64,000 bases of DNA from Dyella japonica DSM 16301 (GCF_001010355.1 NZ_JPLA01000002.1:37309-101308); one strand, 5' to 3'. Shown: positions 49,327-58,920, counted from the stretch's first letter. Translations and numbers: made by a program. Notes: generated by a model from the letters alone, not told the origin.

Positions 49327-50944
49327 ATGTTCAAGTTCTCCAAGCCGACCTCCGGATTGACGCTACGCCAGCGTCTGCTGTTTCGCCTGCTGGCCATCGT
49401 GTCGCTGCTGGCGATCACCTGCGTGGCCGGCATGGTGCAGTTGCGTCGCGCCGATACGCGTATCCCTCAGCCCAGTCGCCGACGTGGGCCGCGTGCAGAA
49501 CGACTACAACAGCACGTTACAGGTGCTGGTCCATGCCGTGATGTCCCAGCTGCCGTCCGCCGTGGAAGACGCGCACACGCGCATCCACGCCGACCGCATC
49601 GATGCCGAGCGCCACTGGAAAACATTGCTGGGCAGCGAGCTGGCACAGGAACAGGCGCAGACGCTCAAGCTCACCGTGGCGCATTGCGCCGAAGCCGACC
49701 GCATCATCGACGAGACGCTCGCCCTGCTCGATGCCGGTCAGTTCGATATCGGCGGCCTCAAGCTCACCACGGAAGTGCAGCCGGCCTATGAGCCGCTGCA
49801 GAGCGACTTCGCCAACCTGTTCCAGTCCGCGCTGGCCAAGGGCAACCAGCAGGTAGCCATGCAGCGCGCGGCCGATCGCGACGGCATGGTGCTCTTGCTG
49901 GTGCTGCTGAGCGTGGCGCTGGCCGTCACCATCGTGATGGATGGCGCGCTGATGCGCTCGCTGATGCAGCGCCTCACGCGCGCCACGCAGGTGGCCCAGC
50001 GCATCGCTGCCGGCACGCTGGGCGAAGCGATCGAGGTCGGCGCCAGCGACGAGCTGGGCAAGTTGCTGCGCGCGCTCGCCTCCATGGATACCCAGCTCAC
50101 CCATGTGCTGACCGAAGTGCGCGTCGGCGCCGCATCGGTGGGCGAACGCGCGCGCCGTCTTGCGCTGGACAACGAAGCGCTGAGCTCGCGCACGCAGGCG
50201 CAGGCCGCCAGCCTGGAACAGACCACCGCCTCGATGACCCATATGGCGGACACCGCCACGCTGGGTGCGGGCCACGCCGATGGCGCAGCAGCCGCAGCAC
50301 GCGATGCCTTGGAGCACGCCGAGCACGGACGCCAGGTGGCTGACGAAGCGATCGACTCCATGCGCGCCATCGAAAAGGCCAGCCGCGATATTTCCGAGAT
50401 CGTCGACCTGGTCGACAGCATTGCCTTCCAGACCAATCTGCTCTCGCTCAATGCAGCCATTGAAGCGGCCCAGGCCGGCGAGCGCGGCCGCGGATTCGCG
50501 GTGGTGGCCAGCGAAGTGCGCCAGCTCGCGCGCCGCTGCGTGGATGCCGGCAAGGACATCCGTCGCCTGGTGGAACGCAGCGGCGACGCGGTGGACACCG
50601 CGCGCGAACGCGTGACGCGCTCGAGCGAGGCGCTCGACGGCATCGTGCTCAGCATCGCCAACGTGTCCACGCGCGTCTCGCAGATTTCCGGCGCCACGCT
50701 GTCCCAGGTCAGCGGCATCAGCCAGGTCAATCGCGCGGTGATGGCGATGGATGGCATGACCCAGGCCAATGCCGAGCTGGTGGAAGACATCAAGCACACC
50801 GGCCGCGCACTGGCCACCGATGCCGACACGCTGATGCAGCAGGTCGCCTTTTTCCGCCTTCCCCAAGCGGAAGGCCAGCATGGGGCGCCGCATGATGCGC
50901 GCCTCTCATCCGACATGACGCATCCAGCTCGGGCCGCGGCCTGA
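49327..50944 (+). pseudogene. Methyl-accepting chemotaxis protein, broken by a frameshift near 49465
   Basis: Chemoreceptor gene in two frames. The first frame gives [20 protein letters not shown] and the first membrane helix ([15 protein letters not shown]), then runs out of sense after RRADTRI. From about 49466 the sense sequence continues one base ahead ([17 protein letters not shown]) and carries the four-helix ligand domain, second helix ([17 protein letters not shown]), a HAMP-like part and a full signalling domain with the tip [20 protein letters not shown]. Removing one C from the CCC run at 49464-49466 restores a continuous gene. An internal GTG at 49484 could express a form lacking helix 1. 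A sequencing error cannot be excluded. Confidence 0.8.
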
Positions 50945-50957
50945 CATCGAACAGGGC

Positions 50958-52751
50958 ATGCCAGCCAGACCCCTCCCCCACTACACGCCACAGGCCATGC
51001 TTGAGCGCGCGCTCGCCGCAGGAAGCCTGCAGCCAGTCTTTCAGCCGGTGGTGCGCGTCGACACGCTCGAAGTGGTGGCGCACGAGGGCTTGAGCCGTTG
51101 CGCCTTCATGCCGGGCCAGCTGTCCATCCTGGATCTGCTGGACCTGGCCCGCATGGAAGGCCGGCTGGCCGAACTGGAACTGCACGCCGCGCGCACGCTG
51201 TGCAGCGCGTTCGACGCGCAGGCGGCCTCGGGCCGCCTGCTGGTGAACCTGAGCGCACATGCGATCCTGCACGACACGCTGCGTCCTCACGACGTGCTGC
51301 TGGCGTTGTCGGCGTGCGGACTCGATCCCGCGCGCGTCACCATCGAAGTGACCGAGCGCGACGTGGTGGAAAGCCCTGCCCGCCTCGCCCATGCGCTGGG
51401 CTATCTGCGTGCGCATGGCATCCGCATCGCGCTGGACGACTTCGGCAACGGCCATTCCAACTTCGAGATGTGGAACGAGATCCACCCTGACGTGGTGAAA
51501 ATCGACCGCTACCTCATCAACGGTATCTCGCGCAGTGCAGGACGCCTCGCCATCGTGCGTTCGCTTTGCCAGGTCGCCGAATCGCTGGGCACCGACCTGG
51601 TCGGCGAAGGCGTGGAAGACCCGGCCGACCTGCGCGTCCTGCGCGACCTGGGCATTCCCTATGCGCAAGGCTTCCTGATCGGCCGCCCTGCCGAACACGT
51701 CGTCCGTGAAGCCAGCGCCGAATCCCGCCAGGTGCTGCGCACGGCGGCGGTATCTGTGCTGCCGCGCCCGCGTGGCCCGGTCACGCAGCGTCCCACCCAG
51801 GTCAGCCATCTGTTGATCGAGGCGCCGGCCGTGCAACCGCGCCAGACCAACGAGGAGGTGATGGCGCTGTTCGTCGATCATCCCGAGCTGCATGCGGTGG
51901 CAGTGGTGAAGGACGGGCAGCCGATCGGCCTGATCAATCGCCGCCTGGTCAACGAACGCATGGCCCAGCCTTTCGCCCGCGAACTGCTGGCGCGCAAGTC
52001 GTGCACGGCGCTGATGAACAGCGCGCCGCTGGTGTGCGATGAAAACCGCAGCCTCGAGAGTCTTGCCGACGTGCTGCGCGGCGAGGACCAGCGCTATCTC
52101 GCCGACGGTTTCATCGTGACGCGCAAGGGCGTCTATCTAGGCCTGGGCACGGGTGAAGCCCTGGTACGCCGCGTGAGCGAGCTGCGCATTGAAGCGGCGC
52201 GGCACGCCAACCCGCTGACCTTCCTGCCCGGCAATATCCCCACCACCGAACACCTGGAGCGGCTGATCGACGGCGGCGAGTGCTTCACCGTGGTGCACGT
52301 GGATCTCACCGACTTCAAGCCGTTCAACGATCACTACGGCTATTCCCGCGGCGACGAGATGATCCGCCTGCTGTCAGGGCTGCTGAGCGAGCATGTGGAT
52401 CCGGCGCTGGATTTTATCGGCCATATCGGCGGCGACGATTTCGTGGTGCTGTTCCAGAGCAGCGACTGGGAAGTGCGCTGCCAGCGCGTGATCGATACCT
52501 TCAATGTGCGGGCGCCACAGTTGTTTGATGCGATCGACATCGTCCATGGCGGTCTGCATGGCAAGGACCGGCGCGGCGAGCCACAGTTTTTTCCGTTCAC
52601 GACGGTGGTGATGGGGGCCGTGGAACTGGCGCCCCCGCTGCCGCAGCGCGCGCAATCGATCGCCATGCTTGCAGCGCGTGCCAAGCGCCAGGCCAAGCGT
52701 GCGCATGTCAGCCTGCACGTGTTTCCAAGGCTGGCGGTGTCGCAGGCATAA
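50958..52751 (+). CDS. EAL-CBS-GGDEF protein (cyclic di-GMP turnover)
   Basis: Soluble c-di-GMP enzyme of 597 residues. The EAL domain (about 1-250) has EGL at 43-45 in place of EAL, plus the metal and catalytic residues in LLVNLSAH, TIEVTERD, LDDFGNGHSN, VVKIDRYLI, GEGVED and AQGFLIGRP, so phosphodiesterase activity is likely. A pair of CBS-like modules (about 285-405: PAVQPRQTNEEVMALFVDHP, LVCDENRSLESLADV) follows. The GGDEF domain (about 420-590) has HIGGDDFVVLF, with Asp for the usual Glu, and may be degenerate. It begins 13 bp after the chemoreceptor stop and probably shares its sigma-28 promoter. Confidence 0.9.
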   Translation: MPARPLPHYTPQAMLERALAAGSLQPVFQPVVRVDTLEVVAHEGLSRCAFMPGQLSILDLLDLARMEGRLAELELHAARTLCSAFDAQAASGRLLVNLSAHAILHDTLRPHDVLLALSACGLDPARVTIEVTERDVVESPARLAHALGYLRAHGIRIALDDFGNGHSNFEMWNEIHPDVVKIDRYLINGISRSAGRLAIVRSLCQVAESLGTDLVGEGVEDPADLRVLRDLGIPYAQGFLIGRPAEHVVREASAESRQVLRTAAVSVLPRPRGPVTQRPTQVSHLLIEAPAVQPRQTNEEVMALFVDHPELHAVAVVKDGQPIGLINRRLVNERMAQPFARELLARKSCTALMNSAPLVCDENRSLESLADVLRGEDQRYLADGFIVTRKGVYLGLGTGEALVRRVSELRIEAARHANPLTFLPGNIPTTEHLERLIDGGECFTVVHVDLTDFKPFNDHYGYSRGDEMIRLLSGLLSEHVDPALDFIGHIGGDDFVVLFQSSDWEVRCQRVIDTFNVRAPQLFDAIDIVHGGLHGKDRRGEPQFFPFTTVVMGAVELAPPLPQRAQSIAMLAARAKRQAKRAHVSLHVFPRLAVSQA

Positions 52752-52754
52752 GAA

Positions 52755-52783
52755 AACCCCGGCGGTCACCCACCGGGGTTCGT
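52755..52783. terminator. Terminator between the EAL-CBS-GGDEF gene and pip
   Basis: AACCCCGG / CCGGGGTT stem with a 10-base inner part. On the minus strand TTTTCTTAT follows, so it mainly ends pip; on the plus strand it lies 3 bases after the stop and may also act there. Confidence 0.8.
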
Positions 52784-52802
52784 GGTCACCCATCACGCTC
52801 GA

Positions 52803-53798
<996 letters not shown>

Positions 53799-53859
53799 CT
53801 ATCACGCCGTCCCTGATCACCTCTGCGCCGGCGCACCTCTCAGTGCGCCGGAGGCAGCC

Positions 53860-54885
53860 TCAGGGTGCGCCGACGGTCAGCACCGTGAAGCTATCGGGCA
53901 CGATGTCCGGGCGAGCGCCCTCCTTCGGTGCGGACGCCCACTTGGCCGCCGAGAGGTAGAGCCGATGCAACTTGGGATCGAGCGCGAGCGTACGTGCGCT
54001 GGGCTGGGTGGGAATGGCAGCGACCACGCTGTAGTGGTCCGCATCCTTCTGGCGTATCGCGGTGATGTCGCCGCTCTCGCCATTGGAGCTGTACACCATC
54101 GACGTGGCTTCGTCGAACACCACCGCATCCGGGCCCTCGCCGATCGGCACCCGCGCCACGACCTGGCCGTTGTCGGCATTGGTCACGGCCATCTGCTTGT
54201 TGTCGCAGACCGAAAACAGGCGATGCAGCTTGCGGTCGATGGCAAGGCCACTCGGCGATTCGCAGGTGCCCAGTGACCAAGTCGCTGCCACCGTGTTGCT
54301 GCGCGTGTCGATCTTCACCAGCTGAGCCGTGTCTTCAATGTTCACGTAGATCGATCCGGCCTCATCGCTTTGCGCAAATTCCGGCTTGCCGGGCAAGGCC
54401 ACCGTGCTCGTCACCGTTTGGGTGGCGGGATCGATCACGCTGAAGGAATGTCCCTTGCCGTTGAACGTGAACACGTGCTTCGACGCGGGGTCGTAGGCAA
54501 TGGCGTCGGGCTTCTCGCCCGTACCGCTGATGGTCGCCACGACGTCGAAGGTGTCGAGATCAAACACCGTGACCGAGGCAGACTGCCCATTGCTGGCATA
54601 GCCGCGATGCGCCGACTGATCCAGCGCCACGCCGTGCACGCCCTTCGTACCGGGGATCGCACCGATGCGTTTGTGCTGATCCACATCCACCACCTCGACA
54701 TGGTCGCCACGCGTCACGAACAGATGGCGGCGCTGCGCATCGAAACTGAGGTAATCCCAGCCGCCGGCGCCGCCGAGCGGCAGGCGGGCGAGCACGCGCA
54801 TATCGGTCGGCGCCTGGGCGGCCGACGCATGGCCGGCAAACGCCGCCGCGAGGGCGCAAAACAGCAGGGTGGGCAAAGGACGCAT
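53860..54885 (-). CDS. Secreted YncE-like beta-propeller protein
   Basis: 341 residues with a signal peptide (MRPLPTLLFCALAAAFAGHASA). The mature protein consists of about seven beta-propeller blades with repeated motifs such as HLFVTRGDHVEVVDVDQHKR, GYASNGQSASVTVFDLDTFD, HVFTFNGKGHSFSVIDPATQ and IYVNIEDTAQLVKIDTRSN. YncE-family proteins are periplasmic and of uncertain function (DNA or metal binding has been reported for some). Start at ATG 54885 gives the cleanest signal peptide. Confidence 0.85.
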   Translation of the reverse strand: MRPLPTLLFCALAAAFAGHASAAQAPTDMRVLARLPLGGAGGWDYLSFDAQRRHLFVTRGDHVEVVDVDQHKRIGAIPGTKGVHGVALDQSAHRGYASNGQSASVTVFDLDTFDVVATISGTGEKPDAIAYDPASKHVFTFNGKGHSFSVIDPATQTVTSTVALPGKPEFAQSDEAGSIYVNIEDTAQLVKIDTRSNTVAATWSLGTCESPSGLAIDRKLHRLFSVCDNKQMAVTNADNGQVVARVPIGEGPDAVVFDEATSMVYSSNGESGDITAIRQKDADHYSVVAAIPTQPSARTLALDPKLHRLYLSAAKWASAPKEGARPDIVPDSFTVLTVGAP

Positions 54886-54974
54886 GGGGAAACCCGTCGG
54901 AAGTGAGGTCTGCACAGCATCCCTGCGCCGACTTAGGTCCTGCTTAGCCAGCGCCCCTGGGCGCCATCGAGCCC

Positions 54975-56357
54975 TTAGACAAACAGCTTGCCTGGATTGA
55001 GCAGGCCGTTGGGGTCGAACACCTGCCGCACGCCGCGCATCAGGGCGATTTCCGCCTCACTACGCGTGCTGCCCAGATACGCGCGCTTGACCAGGCCGAT
55101 GCCGTGCTCGGCGGAAATGCTGCCGCCGTGCCGCTGCAGCGTTTCGGCCAGCAACTTGGTGACGTGCTCGCACTGGGCGATGAAATCGCTGTCCGACAGA
55201 TCGTCCGGACGCAGCACATTGATATGCAGGTTGCCGTCGCCGATATGGCCAAACCAGACCACGTCGAAGTGCGGATACTCACGACCCAGCAAAGCCTGGA
55301 TCTCACGCAGGAAGGCCGGCAGCGCGCTGATGCGCAGCGAGATGTCGTTCTTGTACGGGCGATGCGGCGCAAGGCTCTCGGTGATGCCTTCGCGCAGTCG
55401 CCACAGCGCGGCCGCCTGCGCGTCGCTCTGCGCAATGACACCGTCGCTGATCCAGCCGTGGTCCACGCCCGATTCGAATGCAGCGAGAGCGGCATCCTGC
55501 GCCGATTCGCTGCTGTCGAACTCGGTCACCACGTAATACGGATGCTCGCCATCGATGGCCCGCTGCGCGCCGTGCGCCAACACATGGCGCAGCGCTGCAT
55601 CGGTGAAGAACTCGAACGCCTGCAGGGTGAGGCGCGAGCGGAACAGCGCGAACACTTCCATCAGCGCATCCATGGTGGGCAGCGCCAGCAACATCACCTG
55701 CGAGGGCGGCGGCGGATCGGTCAAGCGCAAGGTCGCCTCGACCACGACGCCCAGCGTTCCCTCCGAACCGATCAGCAACTGGCGCAGGTCGTAGCCGCTG
55801 GAGTTCTTGATCAGCCCGCGATTGAGCTGCAGCAGCTCGCCGTTGCCGGCCACCACGGTGAGCCCGGCGATCCACTCGCGCGTGTTGCCGTAACGGATCA
55901 CCCGGATGCCGCCCGCATTGGTGGCGATATTGCCGCCGATGGAGCAGGAGCCGCGCGCGGCAAAGTCCACCGGATAGAGCAGGCCTTGCTCCTTCGCAGC
56001 CTCGTGCACCGCATGCAACGTCATGCCGGCCTGCACGGTCAGTGTGCGGTCCACACCATCGAATCCGAGCACGCGGTTCATGCGCTCCAGGCTGAGCACC
56101 AGCTCGCCGTTCGCCGCCACTGCGCCACCCGACAGGCCGGTGCGCCCGCCCGACGGCACGATCGCCACCTGCTGCTCGTTGGCCCAGCGCACCACCGCCT
56201 GCAGTTCGGCGACGTCGGCCGGCAGCGCAATCGCCAGCGGCGCGGGCGTCCAGCGGCGCGTCCAGTCGCGGCCGTAGTGCTCCAGATCGGCCGGATCGGT
56301 CAGCAGGCGAAGATTGGGCAGCCGGGCGGCGAGCGCGGCCAGTCGAGCATCAGTCAT
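54975..56357 (-). CDS. FAD-linked oxidase, probable D-2-hydroxyglutarate dehydrogenase
   Basis: Flavoenzyme of the FAD_binding_4 / FAD-oxidase_C family, 460 residues from MTDARLAALAARL. The FAD domain shows IVPSGGRTGLSGGAVA, GSCSIGGNIATNAGG and LLIGSEGTLGVV; the C-terminal domain has the metal/substrate motifs GHIGDGNLHINV and SAEHGIGLVK and ends with NPGKLFV. It is transcribed divergently from serA, 122 bp apart. SerA of several bacteria reduces 2-oxoglutarate to D-2-hydroxyglutarate, and a dehydrogenase of this family recycles it, so the pairing supports that role over a D-lactate or glycolate oxidase. Confidence 0.82.
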   Translation of the reverse strand: MTDARLAALAARLPNLRLLTDPADLEHYGRDWTRRWTPAPLAIALPADVAELQAVVRWANEQQVAIVPSGGRTGLSGGAVAANGELVLSLERMNRVLGFDGVDRTLTVQAGMTLHAVHEAAKEQGLLYPVDFAARGSCSIGGNIATNAGGIRVIRYGNTREWIAGLTVVAGNGELLQLNRGLIKNSSGYDLRQLLIGSEGTLGVVVEATLRLTDPPPPSQVMLLALPTMDALMEVFALFRSRLTLQAFEFFTDAALRHVLAHGAQRAIDGEHPYYVVTEFDSSESAQDAALAAFESGVDHGWISDGVIAQSDAQAAALWRLREGITESLAPHRPYKNDISLRISALPAFLREIQALLGREYPHFDVVWFGHIGDGNLHINVLRPDDLSDSDFIAQCEHVTKLLAETLQRHGGSISAEHGIGLVKRAYLGSTRSEAEIALMRGVRQVFDPNGLLNPGKLFV

Positions 56358-56479
56358 GCGGTAGTCCCCGGGTGTGCTGCAAGCCTGCCAGCGCCGCTTT
56401 GCATCGTCCAGTGTTGCGACGCCGCAAAAGCGCTTCAAGCCGTGGCATAGTGCAGGCGTACTCCATTGCGCAACGGCCC

Positions 56480-57712
56480 ATGAAGACCTCGTTCCCGAAA
56501 CAAGACATCAAGGTACTCCTGCTCGAAGGCGTCAGCCGCAGCGCCGTGGAAAGCTTCCAGCGCGCGGGCTACAGCCAGATCGAATACCACGAAAAAGCCT
56601 TGCCGGAGGCCGATTTGAAGGCCCGCATCGCCGAGGCCCATATCGTCGGCATCCGCTCGCGCACGCACCTGACCGATGAGGTGCTTCAGCAGGCTAAACG
56701 GCTAATCGCGGTCGGCTGCTTCTGCATTGGCACCAACCAGGTGGACCTGGGCAGTGCCCGCCGGCTTGGCGTACCGGTGTTCAACGCGCCCTACTCCAAC
56801 ACGCGCAGCGTGGCGGAATTGGTTATCGCTGAAACCATCATGCTGCTGCGCGGCGTGCCGCAGAAGAACGCCTTGTGCCACCGCGGCGGCTGGACCAAGT
56901 CCGCCGCAGGCAGCTTCGAGGCGCGCGACAAGGTGCTGGGCATCGTCGGCTACGGCCATATCGGCACCCAGGTCGGCGTGCTGGCCGAAAGCCTGGGGAT
57001 GCGCGTGATCTTCCACGACATCGAATCCAAGCTCTCGCTGGGCAACGCCCGCGCCGCCAACAGCCTGGAAGACCTGCTCGAACGCGCCGATGTAGTCACC
57101 CTGCACGTGCCCGAGACGCCCGCCACGCAACTGATGATCGGCACCCGCGAACTGGCCCGCATGCGCAAGGGCTCGCTGCTGATCAACGCCTCGCGCGGCA
57201 CCGTAGTGGATATCGAGGCGCTCGCCACCTCGCTGCGCTCGGAGCACCTGGCCGGCGCCGCCGTGGACGTGTTCCCGGTGGAGCCCAAGGGCAACGACGA
57301 TGCGTTCGTCTCGCCCCTGGTGGGCATGGACAACGTGATCCTCACCCCACACATCGGCGGCAGCACGTTGGAAGCGCAGGACAATATCGGCATCGAAGTG
57401 GCCGCCAAGCTGGTGCGCTACAGCGACAACGGCTCCACCCTCTCGGCGGTCAACTTCCCCGAAGTCTCGCTGCCGGAACATCCACGCAGCCGCCGCCTGC
57501 TGCACATCCATCGCAACGTGCCGGGCGTGCTCTCGCGCATCAACGAGCTGTTCTCCGCCGGCAACATCAACATCGATGCGCAGTTCCTGCAGACGGACAG
57601 CGAAGTGGGCTATGTGGTGATCGACGTGGCCGCCGACGAAAAGCAGTCGGGCGAGCTGCGCGACCGGCTCTCGGCCATTCCGGGGACGCTGCGCAGTCGC
57701 GTGCTTTATTGA
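56480..57712 (+). CDS. serA: D-3-phosphoglycerate dehydrogenase
   Basis: First enzyme of serine synthesis (3-phosphoglycerate to phosphohydroxypyruvate). 410 residues, the E. coli type. NAD-binding GYGHIG at 157-162, catalytic R239 (NASRG), E268 (PVEPK) and H291 (TPHIGG), and a C-terminal ACT domain (about 338-410) for serine feedback. Start at ATG 56480. The E. coli enzyme is known to also reduce 2-oxoglutarate, which fits the divergent flavoenzyme gene. Confidence 0.95.
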   Translation: MKTSFPKQDIKVLLLEGVSRSAVESFQRAGYSQIEYHEKALPEADLKARIAEAHIVGIRSRTHLTDEVLQQAKRLIAVGCFCIGTNQVDLGSARRLGVPVFNAPYSNTRSVAELVIAETIMLLRGVPQKNALCHRGGWTKSAAGSFEARDKVLGIVGYGHIGTQVGVLAESLGMRVIFHDIESKLSLGNARAANSLEDLLERADVVTLHVPETPATQLMIGTRELARMRKGSLLINASRGTVVDIEALATSLRSEHLAGAAVDVFPVEPKGNDDAFVSPLVGMDNVILTPHIGGSTLEAQDNIGIEVAAKLVRYSDNGSTLSAVNFPEVSLPEHPRSRRLLHIHRNVPGVLSRINELFSAGNINIDAQFLQTDSEVGYVVIDVAADEKQSGELRDRLSAIPGTLRSRVLY

Positions 57713-57737
57713 GCAATAGCCGTTGGGCGGTGCAGAT

Positions 57738-58052
57738 TCAGTAGTGGAATCTGCACTGCACGATCTGGATCATCCGTATGGTCGTACTGGCCTGCTTCCG
57801 CCCTGGCGTGGGGATGTCCAGCAGCCGATAGACCAGGCGGTGCTCCAGGGTGATGCGCCGTGACCACCAACCGGACCAGTTCTCCCTCAAAGGCTCTGGC
57901 TTGCCCAGCCCCGTGAAGGGAGTCTTGCGAATGTCTTTGATCAAGTCGTTGATCGCCACGACCTTGGCGGCATCGCGTGCCTGCCAATAAAGGTAGTCCT
58001 CCCAGCCCCGCTTCGACCACCACAGATCATCCCTGTTCCTGTCTTGGTCCAC
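57738..58052 (-). CDS. yoeB: Toxin YoeB (Txe family mRNA interferase)
   Basis: RelE-fold endoribonuclease that cuts mRNA in the ribosomal A site. 104 residues from GTG 58052, longer than the 84 of E. coli YoeB. The catalytic residues are kept: E53 (KPEPLREN), R66 (WSRRITLEHRLVY) and the C-terminal H103-Y104 (CRFHY). Compared with E. coli there is an N-terminal extension of about 7 residues and an insertion of roughly a dozen (PTPGRKQASTTIR) before the last strand. It begins 6 bases after the antitoxin stop, the usual antitoxin-first order. Confidence 0.92.
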   Translation of the reverse strand: MDQDRNRDDLWWSKRGWEDYLYWQARDAAKVVAINDLIKDIRKTPFTGLGKPEPLRENWSGWWSRRITLEHRLVYRLLDIPTPGRKQASTTIRMIQIVQCRFHY

Positions 58053-58058
58053 GGCGCG

Positions 58059-58538
58059 TCACGCCTTTTTCTTGGGCTTGGAGGCCGGCTTCGCTGGCGT
58101 GGCCTTGGAAGATTTCTTGGGTTTGCCAGACGTGGCGGACGAGACCCGGCTGGCCTTCGAGTCACCAGCCTTGACCTTGGTCTCTACGCCGGTGTGGCGG
58201 CGAATCAGCATAGGGGCCGGATGGCTGGGCTCGTCCATGACCTTGCCGGCCTGGCGCTTGCGTGGGGCCAGATCTGCCAGATCGTCCGGAGTAAGCACGC
58301 GGGCGGTAGCCGGCAGGCCGGCATCGGCCTCTTCCATCGCCTCGTTAAGGCGCGCTGCGTTCGCCCTGGAGCTGAGCAGATACAGCATCTCTTGAATGGA
58401 GTTGTAGTCGCTGGCCGAAAGCATCACGAGATCCTCGGCATCGCGGCGCGTGATGAGCGTAGCGGTATGGTCTTCCGCCACCTGATCGGCCACGGCCTTC
58501 AGATTGTTTCTTGCCTCCGTGAAGTTCACGGTCCTCAT
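58059..58538 (-). CDS. yefM: Antitoxin YefM with a long lysine-rich C-terminal tail
   Basis: Antitoxin partner of YoeB and likely autorepressor, 159 residues, nearly twice the family length. Residues 1-75 are a normal YefM/Phd domain (MRTVNFTEARNNLKAVADQV, TLITRRDAEDLVMLSASDYN, IQEMLYLLSSRANAARLNEA). From about residue 92 the sequence is not YefM-like, and residues 121-159 contain 12 lysines among Ala, Ser, Thr and Pro (SSATSGKPKKSSKATPAKPA), like histone H1-type tails. Start at ATG 58538 after GGGAGAG. The tail may add non-specific DNA binding; this is inference. Confidence 0.85.
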   Translation of the reverse strand: MRTVNFTEARNNLKAVADQVAEDHTATLITRRDAEDLVMLSASDYNSIQEMLYLLSSRANAARLNEAMEEADAGLPATARVLTPDDLADLAPRKRQAGKVMDEPSHPAPMLIRRHTGVETKVKAGDSKASRVSSATSGKPKKSSKATPAKPASKPKKKA

Positions 58539-58552
58539 GGGGGACTCTCCCG

Positions 58553-58595
58553 ACATGTACGTGATATTGCACATGTTCAGTCTAGGACTTGTCCA
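58553..58595 (-). promoter_or_regulatory. Promoter and operator of yefM-yoeB
   Basis: On the minus strand TGGACA, an 18-base spacer, then TGCAAT. Two ACATGT palindromes (58553-58558 and 58571-58576), 18 bp apart, overlap and follow the -10. E. coli YefM binds palindromes with a TGTACA core; the TGTAC within ACATGTAC-type sequence here is similar, so this is probably the autoregulatory site. Confidence 0.55.
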
Positions 58596-58734
58596 TCGGG
58601 CCAACAAGCTAGGAGCCGTGCGGTTATTCCTGCGAATGAGATAGGGCTCTGCTGCAGCGAAGCCTTCTTCGCGTGCTTTTCGGACCCGCTCAGGGCCGCT
58701 GCAAAAAGGCTTTGGAGTGGCGCAAACAGCGGGC

Positions 58735-58764
58735 AAAAAAAACGGCGCCCAAGGGCACCGTTTT
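58735..58764 (-). terminator. Terminator of the tRNA-Pro gene
   Basis: On the minus strand a 12-bp stem (AAAACGGTGCCC with GGGCGCCGTTTT, one G-U pair) followed by eight T residues, 18 bases after the tRNA end. Confidence 0.85.
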
Positions 58765-58781
58765 CCTATCTATTGCCGAAT

Positions 58782-58858
58782 TGGTCGGGACGGCGGGATT
58801 CGAACCCACGACCCTCTGCCCCCCAGGCAGATGCGCTACCAGGCTGCGCTACGCCCCG
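58782..58858 (-). tRNA. tRNA-Pro (GGG)
   Basis: 77-nt cloverleaf on the minus strand with encoded CCA. Acceptor stem CGGGGCG / CGTCCCG (one G-U), D-loop AGCCTGGTAGC, anticodon stem TCTGC / GCAGA with loop CTGGGGG (anticodon GGG), variable loop, and T-arm GGGTTCGAATCCC. Reads CCC and CCU proline codons. Confidence 0.95.
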
Positions 58859-58920
58859 ATGATCGGCAAGACGACAAGTCTACCAGCTAAGCCGGTAGTA
58901 CCGGAAGTCGTGATGAAAGT

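Larger units (their letters stand above)
58539..58920. other. Region between yefM and merR holding operator, tRNA and terminator
   Basis: 382 bp without a protein gene. It holds the yefM-yoeB promoter/operator, the tRNA-Pro gene and its terminator. Between about 58600 and 58730 nothing recognisable was found. Confidence 0.7.

Noticed and set aside
57730..57756. GTGCAGATTC / GAATCTGCAC hairpin at the convergent serA-yoeB ends as a terminator
   Set aside because: The stem includes the last codons of yoeB and neither strand has a T-run after it; it may be chance.
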